Positions 1-8,895 of a DNA stretch of 64,000 nt are shown here, one piece after another; the first letter of the stretch is position 1, and every line of letters starts with the position of its first letter. The position numbers and the translations under genes are program-made. Below the pieces are notes generated by a model. It saw only the letters and a list, made by a program, of their open reading frames with translations, made no database searches and was not told the origin of the DNA. The stretch covers positions 1,178,001-1,242,000 of the forward strand of contig NZ_JACCFH010000001.1 in assembly GCF_013410775.1 (NCBI RefSeq), read 5' to 3'. This DNA comes from Sphaerotilus montanus. Its GTDB lineage: Bacteria > Pseudomonadota > Gammaproteobacteria > Burkholderiales > Burkholderiaceae_C.

Positions 1-1302
1 TTGCTGGCCGCACTGGCCGGCGAGCACGTCCTGCTGATCGGCCCGCCCGGCACCGCCAAGAGCGAGCTCGCCCGCCGCCTGCACCGCGTCTTCGAGGGTG
101 CACCGTATTTCGAGCGCCTGCTGACCCGCTTTTCCACGCCCGAGGAGCTGTTCGGCCCGCTCTCGCTCAAGGCGCTGGAGGACGACCGCTACGAGCGCCT
201 GACCGCCGGCTTCCTGCCCACCGCCGGCATCGCCTTCCTCGACGAGGTGTTCAAGGCGAACTCCGCGATCCTGAACGCGCTGCTGACGCTGCTCAACGAA
301 CGCGAGTTCGACAACGGCGTCGGCCGCACCCGCACGCCGCTCGTCAGCGTCATCGCCGCCAGCAACGAGGTGCCGGCCGATGAAGCGCTGCAGGCCTTCC
401 ACGACCGCTTCCTCGTGCGCCTGCCGATCGCGCCCGTCAGCGACGCCAGCTTCGAGGCCCTGCTGCGGCTCACCACCACCGACGACGACACCACGCCCAC
501 CGACGCGCTGACCGCCGCCGAACGGGCCGACATCACCCGCGCCAGCGCCCGGGTGCGGCTGAGCGTCGAGGCGGTCGAGGCGCTGCGGGCGCTGCGCCGC
601 TGGCTCGGGGAGCAGCAGATCACGCTGTCGGATCGCCGCTGGCGGCTGTGGGTCGGCCTGATGCGCACGGCGGCCGCCACCGAGGGCCGGGCACAGGTCG
701 ATGCGCTCGACCTGTGGCTGGCGCCGTTCATGGCCAGCCCGACGCCGGAGATGGTGCCCAGGCTGACCCAGTGGTTTGACACCGAGGTCGCCGGTGCCGT
801 GCCGCAGGATGCGCCGTGGCTGACCCGCGCCGTCGAAGCCTTCGAGCACCAGTGGGAAATCGAACGCAGCGCCGAGGCCGAAGACGACGATGGCACGGCG
901 GGCAAGCTGGCGCTGGCCCGCGCCATCAGCGGCAGCCAGGACGACGGCGGCATGGCCCGGCTGATGACCGAGTCGCTCGAAGCGCACACGCGCCGCCGCT
1001 ACAGCCCGGTCCACATCGCCGCCCGGCTGGCGCAGCTCGACGAGATCACCGGCCCGGCCGCCGCGCACTGGACCCGGGTCCACCAGGACGCCACGGCCTT
1101 GGCCGACCGGCTGCACGACCGCGTGTGGATGCCGGCCCCGGTGCTGGAGCGCCTGCTCGGCGCCCACACCCACACGCTGGCCACGCTCGACGGTCTGCTG
1201 GCCCGGCTGGAGGCCACCCGCGCCGGCTTCGCTGCGCTGCCGGTCGAAACCCCCGCGACCGACGCACCCCCCGCGCCGGCACCGGAACCCGTGGCGCTCT
1301 AG
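1..1302 (+). CDS. MoxR/RavA-like AAA+ ATPase (5' end cut by window edge)
   Basis: AAA+ ATPase of the MoxR class, most like RavA, which works with a VWA-domain partner as a chaperone-like complex. Walker A GPPGTAKS lies at residues 14-21 of the visible part, Walker B IAFLDE at 77-82, sensor 1 VIAASNE near 117-123, and a DRF arginine-finger-like motif at 135-137. The C-terminal part (about 240-433) is a lid and coiled extension ending in an Ala/Pro-rich tail. The first base of the window is a TTG, but RavA proteins carry a few dozen residues before the P-loop, so the real start is probably upstream of the window. The stop is followed after one base by the GTG of the VWA gene, so the two are co-translated. 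Seen: motifs and spacing. Inferred: RavA-type partnership. Confidence 0.88.
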   Translation: MLAALAGEHVLLIGPPGTAKSELARRLHRVFEGAPYFERLLTRFSTPEELFGPLSLKALEDDRYERLTAGFLPTAGIAFLDEVFKANSAILNALLTLLNEREFDNGVGRTRTPLVSVIAASNEVPADEALQAFHDRFLVRLPIAPVSDASFEALLRLTTTDDDTTPTDALTAAERADITRASARVRLSVEAVEALRALRRWLGEQQITLSDRRWRLWVGLMRTAAATEGRAQVDALDLWLAPFMASPTPEMVPRLTQWFDTEVAGAVPQDAPWLTRAVEAFEHQWEIERSAEAEDDDGTAGKLALARAISGSQDDGGMARLMTESLEAHTRRRYSPVHIAARLAQLDEITGPAAAHWTRVHQDATALADRLHDRVWMPAPVLERLLGAHTHTLATLDGLLARLEATRAGFAALPVETPATDAPPAPAPEPVAL

Positions 1303-1303
1303 C

Positions 1304-2806
1304 GTGACGCCGCAGCCATCGGCGGACCCGCCGTTCCACCACCTCGCCCCGCTGCCACGCACGCTGTGGCTGCCGGCACTGATCGCCAGCGTCGGCTCCG
1401 CGGAGGCCCGGCTGCTCGACACGCGCCGCTGGGAACAGGCGCTGCTGGCGGGCGACCTGCCGCCCGCCGACGCCGATTTTGGCGACGCGCAGGCGGCCGA
1501 GCCGCTGCGGGCGGTGGTCGGCGAACTCGGCCTGCCGGGCCTGAGTCGCAGCGCGCCAGCGCTGGCCGAACAGGTGCTGCGCACGCTGCTGTGGCACCTC
1601 GACCGCATCGCCGACCACCAGCCCCGCCTCGACCGCGCTGGCGCCATCGCGCAGGTGGTGGACGATTTCCGCGGCGCCTGGCAGATCGAGACGCAGGGCT
1701 GGGAGGAACACTTCGTGCTGCTGCAGGGCCTGGGCGACCTGAGCGCGCTGCGCTGGGACGACCTGCGCGGCCACCTGCATTCGCGCCCCTGGGCCGAAGC
1801 CCGCCGCGCCGCCGCCTGGCTGGAGAAACTGCCGCAGCTCGCCGAGCTGATCCGCCAGCTTGGCCGCGCCGAGCGCCACGACGCCAGCCCGCCCGCACCG
1901 GCCATCGCGCCGGAACCAGACCGCCGCCCGGTGCACGGCCTGCGCGCCGTCGAGACCCGGCTGCCGGACATGCCGGGCGAGCTGACCGGCATCCACCTCT
2001 CGGGCCGCATCGAGCGCATGCTGGCCAGCGAGGCGGTGATGCTGCGCCACCCGGTGCTGCAGCGGCTGTGGCGGGCGCGCCATGCCGAGTCGCGGCTGCT
2101 GAGCTGGGAGTCGCAGGCCGTGCTGACCGACTGGCGCCACGACCCCGCCGCCCCACCCCGCACCAGCGCCACGCCGCCGCAGCCCGAGCCGCGCGCCCGC
2201 GGGCCGTTCATCCTCTGTCTGGACACCTCCGGCTCGATGCGCGGCGCGCCGGAAAACATCGCCAAGGCCGTCGTCATCGCCGCCCTGCGTGCCGCGCACG
2301 CCGAGCGGCGCGGCTGCGTGCTGATCGCCTTCGGCGGGCCGGACGAGGTGATCGAGCGCGAGCTGGACCTGCGCCCCGCCGGCCTGCAGGCGCTGATGGA
2401 CCTGATGGGCCAGAGCTTCGACGGCGGCACCGACGTGCAGACGCCGATCGAGCACGCCATCGAGCGCGTCCACCAGGCGCGCTGGCAGCAGGCCGATCTG
2501 CTCATCGTCAGCGACGGCGAGTTCGGCTGCATGCCGGCGACGCTGGCGCGGCTGGACGACGCCCGGGCGCGCTTCGGGCTGCGGGTGCAGGGCGTGCTGG
2601 TCGGCGACCGGGAAACGATGGGCCTGCTCGACGTCTGTGACCACCTGCATTGGGTGCGCGACTGGCGCCGCTACGCCGAAACCGCCCAGGGCAGCGAGGG
2701 CCGCGGCTACTCGCCCGTGCACAGCAAGAGCCTGACTGCGCTGTATTTCCCCAATGCCCTGTCTCCCCGTGCAGCCAAGCACCGGGAACACCACAACATA
2801 CCCTGA
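1304..2806 (+). CDS. VWA-domain protein, ViaA-like partner of the MoxR ATPase
   Basis: 500-residue protein with an alpha-helical N-terminal two thirds and a C-terminal von Willebrand A domain. The MIDAS metal site begins at D307 (DTSGS, 307-311); a downstream GGTDVQTP segment supplies the conserved Thr, and IVSDGEF the later Asp. Length and architecture match ViaA (about 480 residues in E. coli), whose VWA domain binds RavA. The GTG start sits one base after the ATPase stop. No signal peptide is seen, so a cytoplasmic or membrane-peripheral role is expected. RavA-ViaA in enterobacteria acts on respiratory complexes and the lysine decarboxylase; whether that holds here is unknown. Confidence 0.86.
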   Translation: MTPQPSADPPFHHLAPLPRTLWLPALIASVGSAEARLLDTRRWEQALLAGDLPPADADFGDAQAAEPLRAVVGELGLPGLSRSAPALAEQVLRTLLWHLDRIADHQPRLDRAGAIAQVVDDFRGAWQIETQGWEEHFVLLQGLGDLSALRWDDLRGHLHSRPWAEARRAAAWLEKLPQLAELIRQLGRAERHDASPPAPAIAPEPDRRPVHGLRAVETRLPDMPGELTGIHLSGRIERMLASEAVMLRHPVLQRLWRARHAESRLLSWESQAVLTDWRHDPAAPPRTSATPPQPEPRARGPFILCLDTSGSMRGAPENIAKAVVIAALRAAHAERRGCVLIAFGGPDEVIERELDLRPAGLQALMDLMGQSFDGGTDVQTPIEHAIERVHQARWQQADLLIVSDGEFGCMPATLARLDDARARFGLRVQGVLVGDRETMGLLDVCDHLHWVRDWRRYAETAQGSEGRGYSPVHSKSLTALYFPNALSPRAAKHREHHNIP

Positions 2807-2820
2807 CAGGTATATAGAAT
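2797..2820 (+). promoter_or_regulatory. Candidate promoter/operator of the metallo-hydrolase gene
   Basis: The inverted repeat ATACC-N6-GGTAT (2798-2802 and 2809-2813) overlaps an AT-rich TATATAGAAT stretch (2811-2820) that could supply the -10, only a few bases before the ATG at 2827. It also overlaps the stop codon of the VWA gene. Genes for sulfide and persulfide oxidation are often repressed by ArsR-type SqrR/BigR regulators that bind AT-rich palindromes over the promoter; that parallel is inference. Confidence 0.35.
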
Positions 2821-2826
2821 CGCGGC

Positions 2827-3723
2827 ATGCACACCGCCACCGCCTCCCTCTCCCGCCTGCAGGTCGAGTCCTTCTTCGACGAGGCCTCGTCCACCTTCAG
2901 CCACCTGGTGCTCGACCGGGAGACCGGCCAGTGCGCGCTGGTCGACAGCGTGCTCGACTACGACCCCAAATCCGGCCGCACCCGCACCACCGGCGCCGAG
3001 CGGCTGGTCGCCCGTGTGCGCGAACTAGGCGCGCAGGTGCAGTGGCTGCTGGAGACCCACGTCCACGCCGACCACCTCTCGGCCGCCCCGTGGCTGCAGG
3101 CGCAGCTCGGCGGCCAGATCGCCATCGGTGCGCAGATCACCACGGTGCAGAAGACCTTCGGCACGCTGTTCAACGCCGAGCCCGGCTTCGCCCGCGACGG
3201 CAGCCAGTTCGACCACCTGTTCCGCGACGGCGACACCTTCGCCATCGGCGGCCTGCGCGCCACGGCCCTGCACACCCCCGGCCACACCCCCGCCTGCATG
3301 ACCTACCTGGTGGAGGACGGCGACACCCGCGCCGCCTTCGTCGGCGACACGCTGTTCATGCCCGACTACGGCACCGCGCGCTGCGACTTCCCCGGCGGCG
3401 ACGCAGCCACGCTGTTCCGCTCGGTGCGCCGCGTGCTGGCGCTGCCCGGCGACACGCAGCTCTACATGTGCCACGACTACCGCCCCGGCGGCCGCCCGCT
3501 GGCCCATGTCAGCACGGTCGCCGAGCAGCGCGCCGCCAACGTCCATGTGCACGACGGCATTGCCGAAGCGGACTTCGTCGCGATGCGCCAGGCGCGCGAC
3601 GCGACGCTGGACATGCCGGTGCTGATCCTGCCCTCGGTGCAGGTCAACATGCGCGCCGGCCACCTGCCGCCGCCCGAGGACAACGGCATCTCCTACCTGA
3701 AGATCCCGCTGAACGCGCTCTGA
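2827..3723 (+). CDS. MBL-fold metallo-hydrolase, persulfide dioxygenase (ETHE1/Blh)-like
   Basis: 298-residue metallo-beta-lactamase-fold enzyme. The metal motif HVHADH is at residues 78-83, followed by GHTPAC, then FVGDTLF with the bridging Asp, and a late MCHDY histidine. The segment GTARCDFPGGDA resembles the G-R-T-D-F-Q-G-G signature of ETHE1-type persulfide dioxygenases, which oxidise glutathione persulfide to sulfite. The 298-residue length suits this group better than glyoxalase II. It starts 20 bases after the VWA gene but appears to have its own promoter. A second, shorter MBL protein lies at 29032. The exact substrate is inferred. Confidence 0.8.
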   Translation: MHTATASLSRLQVESFFDEASSTFSHLVLDRETGQCALVDSVLDYDPKSGRTRTTGAERLVARVRELGAQVQWLLETHVHADHLSAAPWLQAQLGGQIAIGAQITTVQKTFGTLFNAEPGFARDGSQFDHLFRDGDTFAIGGLRATALHTPGHTPACMTYLVEDGDTRAAFVGDTLFMPDYGTARCDFPGGDAATLFRSVRRVLALPGDTQLYMCHDYRPGGRPLAHVSTVAEQRAANVHVHDGIAEADFVAMRQARDATLDMPVLILPSVQVNMRAGHLPPPEDNGISYLKIPLNAL

Positions 3724-3806
3724 GCCCGGCGGCGAAGGCTGTCATGGAATCTGGCATGGCGTCTGCTAGTCTGCGGACCAGACCACCTTCCAGCCAGAGA
3801 ACCACC

Positions 3807-4580
3807 ATGCAGTCACTCACCGCCGCCGGCCAGCAAGCCGTCCAGCAGATCGCCGCCCGCCACGGCTTCAGCCCCGAGGCCGTCACGCACATGCTGTGGG
3901 CCGTCTGGAACGGCAACGGCAGCATGGCGCAGTTCAGCCACTGGGAGTTCGGTGGCTCGGGCCAGTGGATGCGCGGCGGCATGATCATGCTGGGCGACAT
4001 GTTCAACAACCAGCTGAAGGGCCGCGTCGACAGCCTGTGCAGCGAGCTGAGCCAGTTGCTGGCCAGCCGCAGCGACCTGGTCCCGCCCGCACCGGCGGCG
4101 GTGACGTGGTGGCCCGCCTGGCTGGGCAGCCCCAATGCCACCGGCGCGCAGAACAACACCCGCTATGCCTACTTCGCCAACAGCCGCCGGCTGGCGGTGG
4201 ACACCGGCGGCGACGTCTGGGTCTACGACACGCTCGACCACCAGATCGGCGGCTTCTCGCAGCAGCAGGGCTCGGGCGGCGGCATGACCTTTTCCAGCCA
4301 GTACGGCACGGTGAACCTCGGCAGCCTGCCGGTGGTGCTGCGCAACGGGCAGGAAGTGCAGGCTGCGCCCGTCGCCGCACCAGCATCGGCACCGACACCG
4401 GCCCCCGCCTACGGTGCACCGGCGTTCAACGCGCCGTCCTCCCCGGTCGCGGCCCCCCCGGCCGGAGATGCCACCGCGATCTTCGCCGCCATCGAGCGCC
4501 TGGGCGATCTGCAGTCCAAGGGCCTGCTGACAGCGGAAGAATTCGCGGCCAAGAAATCGGAACTGCTCGGCAGGCTCTGA
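3807..4580 (+). CDS. SHOCT-domain protein
   Basis: 257-residue protein of unknown function. The N-terminal part is a helical domain followed by a beta-rich segment (about residues 100-185) with aromatic-rich strands. A Pro/Ala-rich linker (about 190-225) leads to a short C-terminal helical SHOCT motif (LGDLQSKGLLTAEEF followed by KKSELLGRL), a roughly 30-residue module common at protein ends. The open frame extends far upstream through the metallo-hydrolase gene in another frame. The ATG at 3807 was chosen because it follows the upstream stop by about 80 bases and opens the conserved part. No signal peptide or membrane segment is visible. Confidence 0.72.
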   Translation: MQSLTAAGQQAVQQIAARHGFSPEAVTHMLWAVWNGNGSMAQFSHWEFGGSGQWMRGGMIMLGDMFNNQLKGRVDSLCSELSQLLASRSDLVPPAPAAVTWWPAWLGSPNATGAQNNTRYAYFANSRRLAVDTGGDVWVYDTLDHQIGGFSQQQGSGGGMTFSSQYGTVNLGSLPVVLRNGQEVQAAPVAAPASAPTPAPAYGAPAFNAPSSPVAAPPAGDATAIFAAIERLGDLQSKGLLTAEEFAAKKSELLGRL

Positions 4581-4628
4581 CGCCGCGCGGGAACTGGAAC
4601 AATCGGCCCGCTGCGTGGACAATGGCCC

Positions 4629-6116
4629 ATGCCACGCACCGTCATCAACACCCAAAGCTTCACCGACGCCGACGCCGCGCTCGCGCACGCCAAGGCCATC
4701 TATGACTCGGGCATTGCCCACCTTCGGCAGTCGCTGAAGGACTTTGTCGGCGGACAGGAAGGCATGGCCCATGTGCGGGCCTGCTATCCGTTCGTGCGGG
4801 TCCGGGTCGACACCGTCGAGCGGGCCGACTCCCGGCTGTCCTACGGCTTCGTCGCCGGCCCGGGCGTCTACGAGACGACGCTGACGCGCCCGGACCTGTT
4901 CCGCCACTACCTGCGCGAGCAGTTCAAGCTGCTGCTGAAGAACCACGGCATCGCGCTGGAGGTCGGCCTGTCGAACCAGCCGATCCCCGTGCACTTCAGC
5001 TTCGCCGAGCACGACCACATCGAAGGCACGATGGCGCCCGAGCGCCGCTCGCGCCTGCGCGACCTGTTCGACCTGCCCGACCTCGCCGCGATGGACGACG
5101 GCATCGCCAATGGCAGCCACGAACCCCACCCGAGCGCCGACGGCCTCACCCGCCACCCGCTGGCGCTGTTCACCGCGCCGCGCATCGACTACTCGCTGCA
5201 CCGCCTGCGCCACTACACCGGCACCGCGCCCGAGCACTTCCAGAACTACGTGCTCTTCACGAACTACCAGTTCTACATCGACGAGTTCGTCCGCCTCGGC
5301 CACGAACTGATGGCCGACGAGACCGGCGAATACACCGCCTTCGTCGAACCCGGCAACGTGCTGACGCGCCGCACCGGCCTGCCCGCCGAGCCGGGCGACG
5401 ATCTGGGCGCCCCGCCGCCGCGCCTGCCGCAGATGCCGGCCTACCACCTCAAGCGCCACGGCCACAGCGGCATCACGATGGTCAACATCGGCGTCGGTCC
5501 CAGCAACGCCAAGACCATCACCGACCACATCGCCGTGCTGCGCCCGCACGCCTGGCTGATGCTCGGCCACTGCGCCGGCCTGCGCAACACGCAGCAGCTC
5601 GGCGACTACGTGCTCGCCCACGGCTATGTCCGCGAGGACCACGTGCTCGACGAGGAGCTGCCGCTGTGGGTGCCGATCCCGCCCCTGGCGGAGATCCAGG
5701 TCGCGCTCGAAGCCGCGGTGGCCGAAGTGACGCAGCTCTCCGGCTACGAGCTGAAGAAGATCATGCGCACCGGCACGGTGGCCTCCACCGACAACCGCAA
5801 CTGGGAGCTGCTGCCGCACCCGGGTCCGGAACGCCGCTTCAGCCAGAGCCGCGCCGTGGCACTCGACATGGAAAGCGCCACGATCGCCGCCAATGGCTTC
5901 CGCTTCCGGGTTCCCTACGGTACCCTGCTGTGTGTCTCCGACAAGCCACTCCACGGCGAAATCAAGCTCCCCGGCATGGCCAACCATTTCTACCGCGAGC
6001 GGGTCGATCAGCACCTGCGCATCGGCATCCGTGCCATCGAGATCCTGCGCCACCAGGGGCTGGACCACCTGCACAGCCGCAAGCTGCGCAGCTTCGCCGA
6101 AGTCGCGTTCCAGTAA
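4629..6116 (+). CDS. amn: AMP nucleosidase
   Basis: 495 residues, close to the 484 of E. coli Amn, and collinear with it. The N-terminal substrate-control domain covers about 1-170; the C-terminal nucleoside-phosphorylase-like domain contains the IGVGPSNAKTITDHIAVLRP and GHCAGLRNTQQLGDYVLAHG regions, and an ALDMESATIAANG segment that holds the catalytic/purine-binding acidic residues. It hydrolyses AMP to adenine and ribose 5-phosphate in the cytoplasm, controlling adenylate pools. The TAA stop is directly followed by the ATG of a diguanylate cyclase gene, so the two are probably translationally coupled. Confidence 0.95.
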   Translation: MPRTVINTQSFTDADAALAHAKAIYDSGIAHLRQSLKDFVGGQEGMAHVRACYPFVRVRVDTVERADSRLSYGFVAGPGVYETTLTRPDLFRHYLREQFKLLLKNHGIALEVGLSNQPIPVHFSFAEHDHIEGTMAPERRSRLRDLFDLPDLAAMDDGIANGSHEPHPSADGLTRHPLALFTAPRIDYSLHRLRHYTGTAPEHFQNYVLFTNYQFYIDEFVRLGHELMADETGEYTAFVEPGNVLTRRTGLPAEPGDDLGAPPPRLPQMPAYHLKRHGHSGITMVNIGVGPSNAKTITDHIAVLRPHAWLMLGHCAGLRNTQQLGDYVLAHGYVREDHVLDEELPLWVPIPPLAEIQVALEAAVAEVTQLSGYELKKIMRTGTVASTDNRNWELLPHPGPERRFSQSRAVALDMESATIAANGFRFRVPYGTLLCVSDKPLHGEIKLPGMANHFYRERVDQHLRIGIRAIEILRHQGLDHLHSRKLRSFAEVAFQ

Positions 6117-7307
6117 ATGGAGCTGGATGTCCGCACCCTGATGGTCGTGTTCACGGTGAACGTCTTCGCCGTGTCACTGGCGCTGCCCGCCATCATGGGC
6201 TGGCGCGTGGGACCGGCCGCGCGGCAAGCCGTGCTGTCGACCCTGCTGCAGGCGGGCGGATGGTTCTTCCTCGTGCTGTCGACCTTCTGGCGCCAGCAGT
6301 GGCAGGACCAGGTGTGCTCGGTGCTGGCGATGGCGGGAATGTCCGCCAGCCTCGTGCTGCTCTGGCGGTCGATCGGCCTGTGGACCGGACGTCCGCAGCG
6401 GGCCTGGCCGATGTGGACCCTGACAGTACTGATGACCCTCGGCTATGGCATCGGATTCGAGAACTACCCATGGCGTGTCGGACTGGCCAACGGCGTGCTG
6501 GGGACACAGATGCTGGCGATCGTGTTCGCTGTCAGCCGGCACAGCCCCGCGACGGGCTGGCGCTGGCGCGCGCTGATCGGACTGTGCATGGGCGCCACCG
6601 CGACCGTGACCTTCTGGCGCGGCATCCTGGGCGCCTTCTTCACCGCCTCCTACCCCTTCCTGACCGCGCCGCACCCGGTCAACAAGGTGGCCGCGCTGGT
6701 GAGCAACCTCTCGCTGGTGCTGACGACCGCCGCCATCCTGATGGCCTACCGCGAGGAAGCCGAGCGCGAACTGCACGCACAGGCCATCACCGACGACCTC
6801 ACCCGCCTGCTCAACCGCCGTGCCTGGACCGAGCGGGCCGAGGCCCAACTGGCCGACGCCCGCCGCTATGGGCATCCGCTGGTGGTGGTCATGCTCGACA
6901 TCGACCATTTCAAGCACGTCAACGATGCCCATGGCCACGCCAAGGGCGACCACGCGCTGCAGCTGCTCGCACGCCTGCTGCGCGAGGAACTGCGGGGCGG
7001 CGACCTGGCCGGGCGCTACGGCGGCGAGGAGTTCTGCGTCATCCTGACCCACACCCGCGAAGGCCAGGCACTCTCGTTCGACCAGCGGCTGCGCCACTGC
7101 CTGCGCCTGCAGTCGGAGCAGGAGCTGGGGTTCCTGCTCGAATACAGCGCCGGTCTGGCCGCGCAGGGCCCGAACGACCAGTCGCTCGACGACCTGCTGC
7201 GCCGCGCCGACGCCGCCCTCTACGAAGCCAAGCGCGCCGGGCGCGGGCAGGTCGTGCTGGCCCCGCGGAGCACGGTCGAGGCCAGCGCCACGGCCGTCCC
7301 GGCCTGA
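6117..7307 (+). CDS. Membrane diguanylate cyclase (GGDEF)
   Basis: 396 residues. The N-terminal half has about six hydrophobic segments (residues ~5-25, 40-57, 63-82, 97-115, 122-140, 150-172 and a further one near 190-210), followed by a short linker and a C-terminal GGDEF domain from about 220. The active site is intact: RYGGEEF near 299-305, with the inhibitory RxxD site (RGGD) five residues ahead, and the substrate/metal motif DIDHFKHVND. It should make c-di-GMP from two GTP and be product-inhibited. The ATG abuts the amn stop. The membrane part is not one I recognise as a named sensor module. Confidence 0.9.
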   Translation: MELDVRTLMVVFTVNVFAVSLALPAIMGWRVGPAARQAVLSTLLQAGGWFFLVLSTFWRQQWQDQVCSVLAMAGMSASLVLLWRSIGLWTGRPQRAWPMWTLTVLMTLGYGIGFENYPWRVGLANGVLGTQMLAIVFAVSRHSPATGWRWRALIGLCMGATATVTFWRGILGAFFTASYPFLTAPHPVNKVAALVSNLSLVLTTAAILMAYREEAERELHAQAITDDLTRLLNRRAWTERAEAQLADARRYGHPLVVVMLDIDHFKHVNDAHGHAKGDHALQLLARLLREELRGGDLAGRYGGEEFCVILTHTREGQALSFDQRLRHCLRLQSEQELGFLLEYSAGLAAQGPNDQSLDDLLRRADAALYEAKRAGRGQVVLAPRSTVEASATAVPA

Positions 7308-7317
7308 TCCAGATCAA
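7304..7317 (+). promoter_or_regulatory. FNR-like box upstream of the efflux operon
   Basis: CTGAT-CCAG-ATCAA differs from the FNR/ANR consensus TTGAT-N4-ATCAA at one position. It lies across the stop of the diguanylate cyclase gene and about 105 bases before the ATG of the outer-membrane factor gene. No convincing -10 is found at the spacing of a class II FNR promoter, so it may be chance. Confidence 0.22.
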
Positions 7318-7422
7318 GCCACGGACCCGCTCCCTGCGGTCATCCACCTAACTTTACGTACAGCGCACAGACACGCCACCCGGGCTTGGTACACCCTTGC
7401 TCCATGACATGGACTGTGCGCG

Positions 7423-8895
7423 ATGACCTCCGACGATCTGCCTGACGGGCGCCCTCGCGGCGCGTCCCGCCCTCTGCGGTGGCTGGCATGGCTGCCACTG
7501 TTGCCCATGCTGACCGCCTGTGCCACGCTGACGCCCCAAGGCGACCGCCCACCCACCGCAGCACCCGCAGCAGCAGCAGACGCAGACGCACCTTCGGCCG
7601 ACACCCTGCGCCTGCGGGCCCAGGCGCCCTGGTGGACCCGCTTCGACGACCCGCTGCTGGGGGCGCTGGTCACCGACGCGCTGCAGGCCAACCTGGACCT
7701 CGGCATCGCCCGCACGCGGCTGCTGCAGGCCCGCGCGCTGCGCGACCAGACCGCCGCCAGCCGCGCGCCGCAACTCGGCAGCAGCGCCAGCCTGTCACGC
7801 AACCGCAGCAGCGACCGGACCGCCTCGTCCTACAGCCTCGGACTCGACGCGAGCTGGGAAGCCGACCTGTTCGGCGAACTCGCCTCGGCCGAACGGGGCG
7901 CCCGCGCCGACCTCGCCACCGCCAGCGCCAACCTCGCAGCGGCGCGCCTCGCCGTAGCCGGCGAAGTCGGGCTGGCCTATGTGCAGTTGCGCGCCAACCG
8001 CGCCCGGCGGGCGCTGACCCAGTCCAGCCTCGCCGCCCAGGACGAGACGCTGCAGCTCACCGGCTGGCGCACCCAGGCGGGGCTGGCCAGTTCGCTGGAG
8101 GTCGAGCAAGCCCGCGCCAGCGCCGAGCAGACGCGCGCCCAGATCCCCGCCTACGACACCGCCATCGCGCAGGGCGAACACGCGCTGGCGATCCTGCTCG
8201 GCCAAGAGCCCGAGGCCCTGCGCACCCGCCTGGGCGACAGCACCCGCGTGCCGGTGCCCGCTGCCGCCACCGGCGTCGACGACCTCATGCGCCAGGGCCT
8301 GCCCGCCGACCTGCTGCGCCAGCGGCCGGACGTGCAGGCCGCCGAATCGGCCATCACCGCCGAACTCGCCCGGCTCGACCAGACACAGGCCGCCCGCCGC
8401 CCCGCCTTCCGCCTGAGCGGCGCGCTCGGCTGGCAGGCGCTGACGCTGGCAGCCCTCGGCAGTCCCGGTGCGCTGGCGGCGAGCCTGGCCGCCGCGGTCG
8501 ACTGGCCGATCCTCGACGGCGGCCGTGGTGCCGCGCAGGTGCAGGCGCAGCAGGCCGTGCTCGCCCGCGCCCGCCTCACCTACCAGGCCACGGCACTCGC
8601 CGCCGCCCAGGATGTCGCCGACGCGGTGAGCGCCCTGGAGGGCAGTCGCCGCCAGACCACCGCCCTCGACGCCGCCACCGACGCCGCCCGCAACGCCAAC
8701 CGCATGGCCCGCCAGCGCTACGAGGCCGGCCTGGTCGACTTCACCACCCTGCTCGACACCCAGCGCACCCTGCTGAGCATCGACAGCAGCCGCGCAGCCG
8801 CCGCCGCCGACACCAGCCTGAACCTGATCCGCCTGCACAAGGCGCTCGGAGGCGACTGGACTGCCCAGGACCCGGCCGGACACACCGCCCCATGA
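7423..8895 (+). CDS. NodT-family outer-membrane efflux lipoprotein
   Basis: 490 residues, TolC/OprM-like outer-membrane factor. A signal peptide with lipobox LTAC (Cys33) indicates a lipidated outer-membrane protein. Two repeats of the OEP domain follow, with long Ala-rich helices and the typical RPDVQAAE segment in the second half. It forms the outer exit duct of a tripartite pump. The last four bases overlap the start of the adaptor gene (ATGA), and the ATPase and permease follow, giving a four-gene operon for export of macrolide-like compounds, peptides or lipids. The substrate cannot be read from sequence. Confidence 0.9.
   Translation: MTSDDLPDGRPRGASRPLRWLAWLPLLPMLTACATLTPQGDRPPTAAPAAAADADAPSADTLRLRAQAPWWTRFDDPLLGALVTDALQANLDLGIARTRLLQARALRDQTAASRAPQLGSSASLSRNRSSDRTASSYSLGLDASWEADLFGELASAERGARADLATASANLAAARLAVAGEVGLAYVQLRANRARRALTQSSLAAQDETLQLTGWRTQAGLASSLEVEQARASAEQTRAQIPAYDTAIAQGEHALAILLGQEPEALRTRLGDSTRVPVPAAATGVDDLMRQGLPADLLRQRPDVQAAESAITAELARLDQTQAARRPAFRLSGALGWQALTLAALGSPGALAASLAAAVDWPILDGGRGAAQVQAQQAVLARARLTYQATALAAAQDVADAVSALEGSRRQTTALDAATDAARNANRMARQRYEAGLVDFTTLLDTQRTLLSIDSSRAAAAADTSLNLIRLHKALGGDWTAQDPAGHTAP

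Noticed and set aside
3813-6074. Long minus-strand frame opposite the SHOCT and amn genes
   Set aside because: High G+C content opens long antisense frames; the product is low-complexity Gln/Val/Ala/Arg-rich with no motif, and amn on the plus strand is certain.
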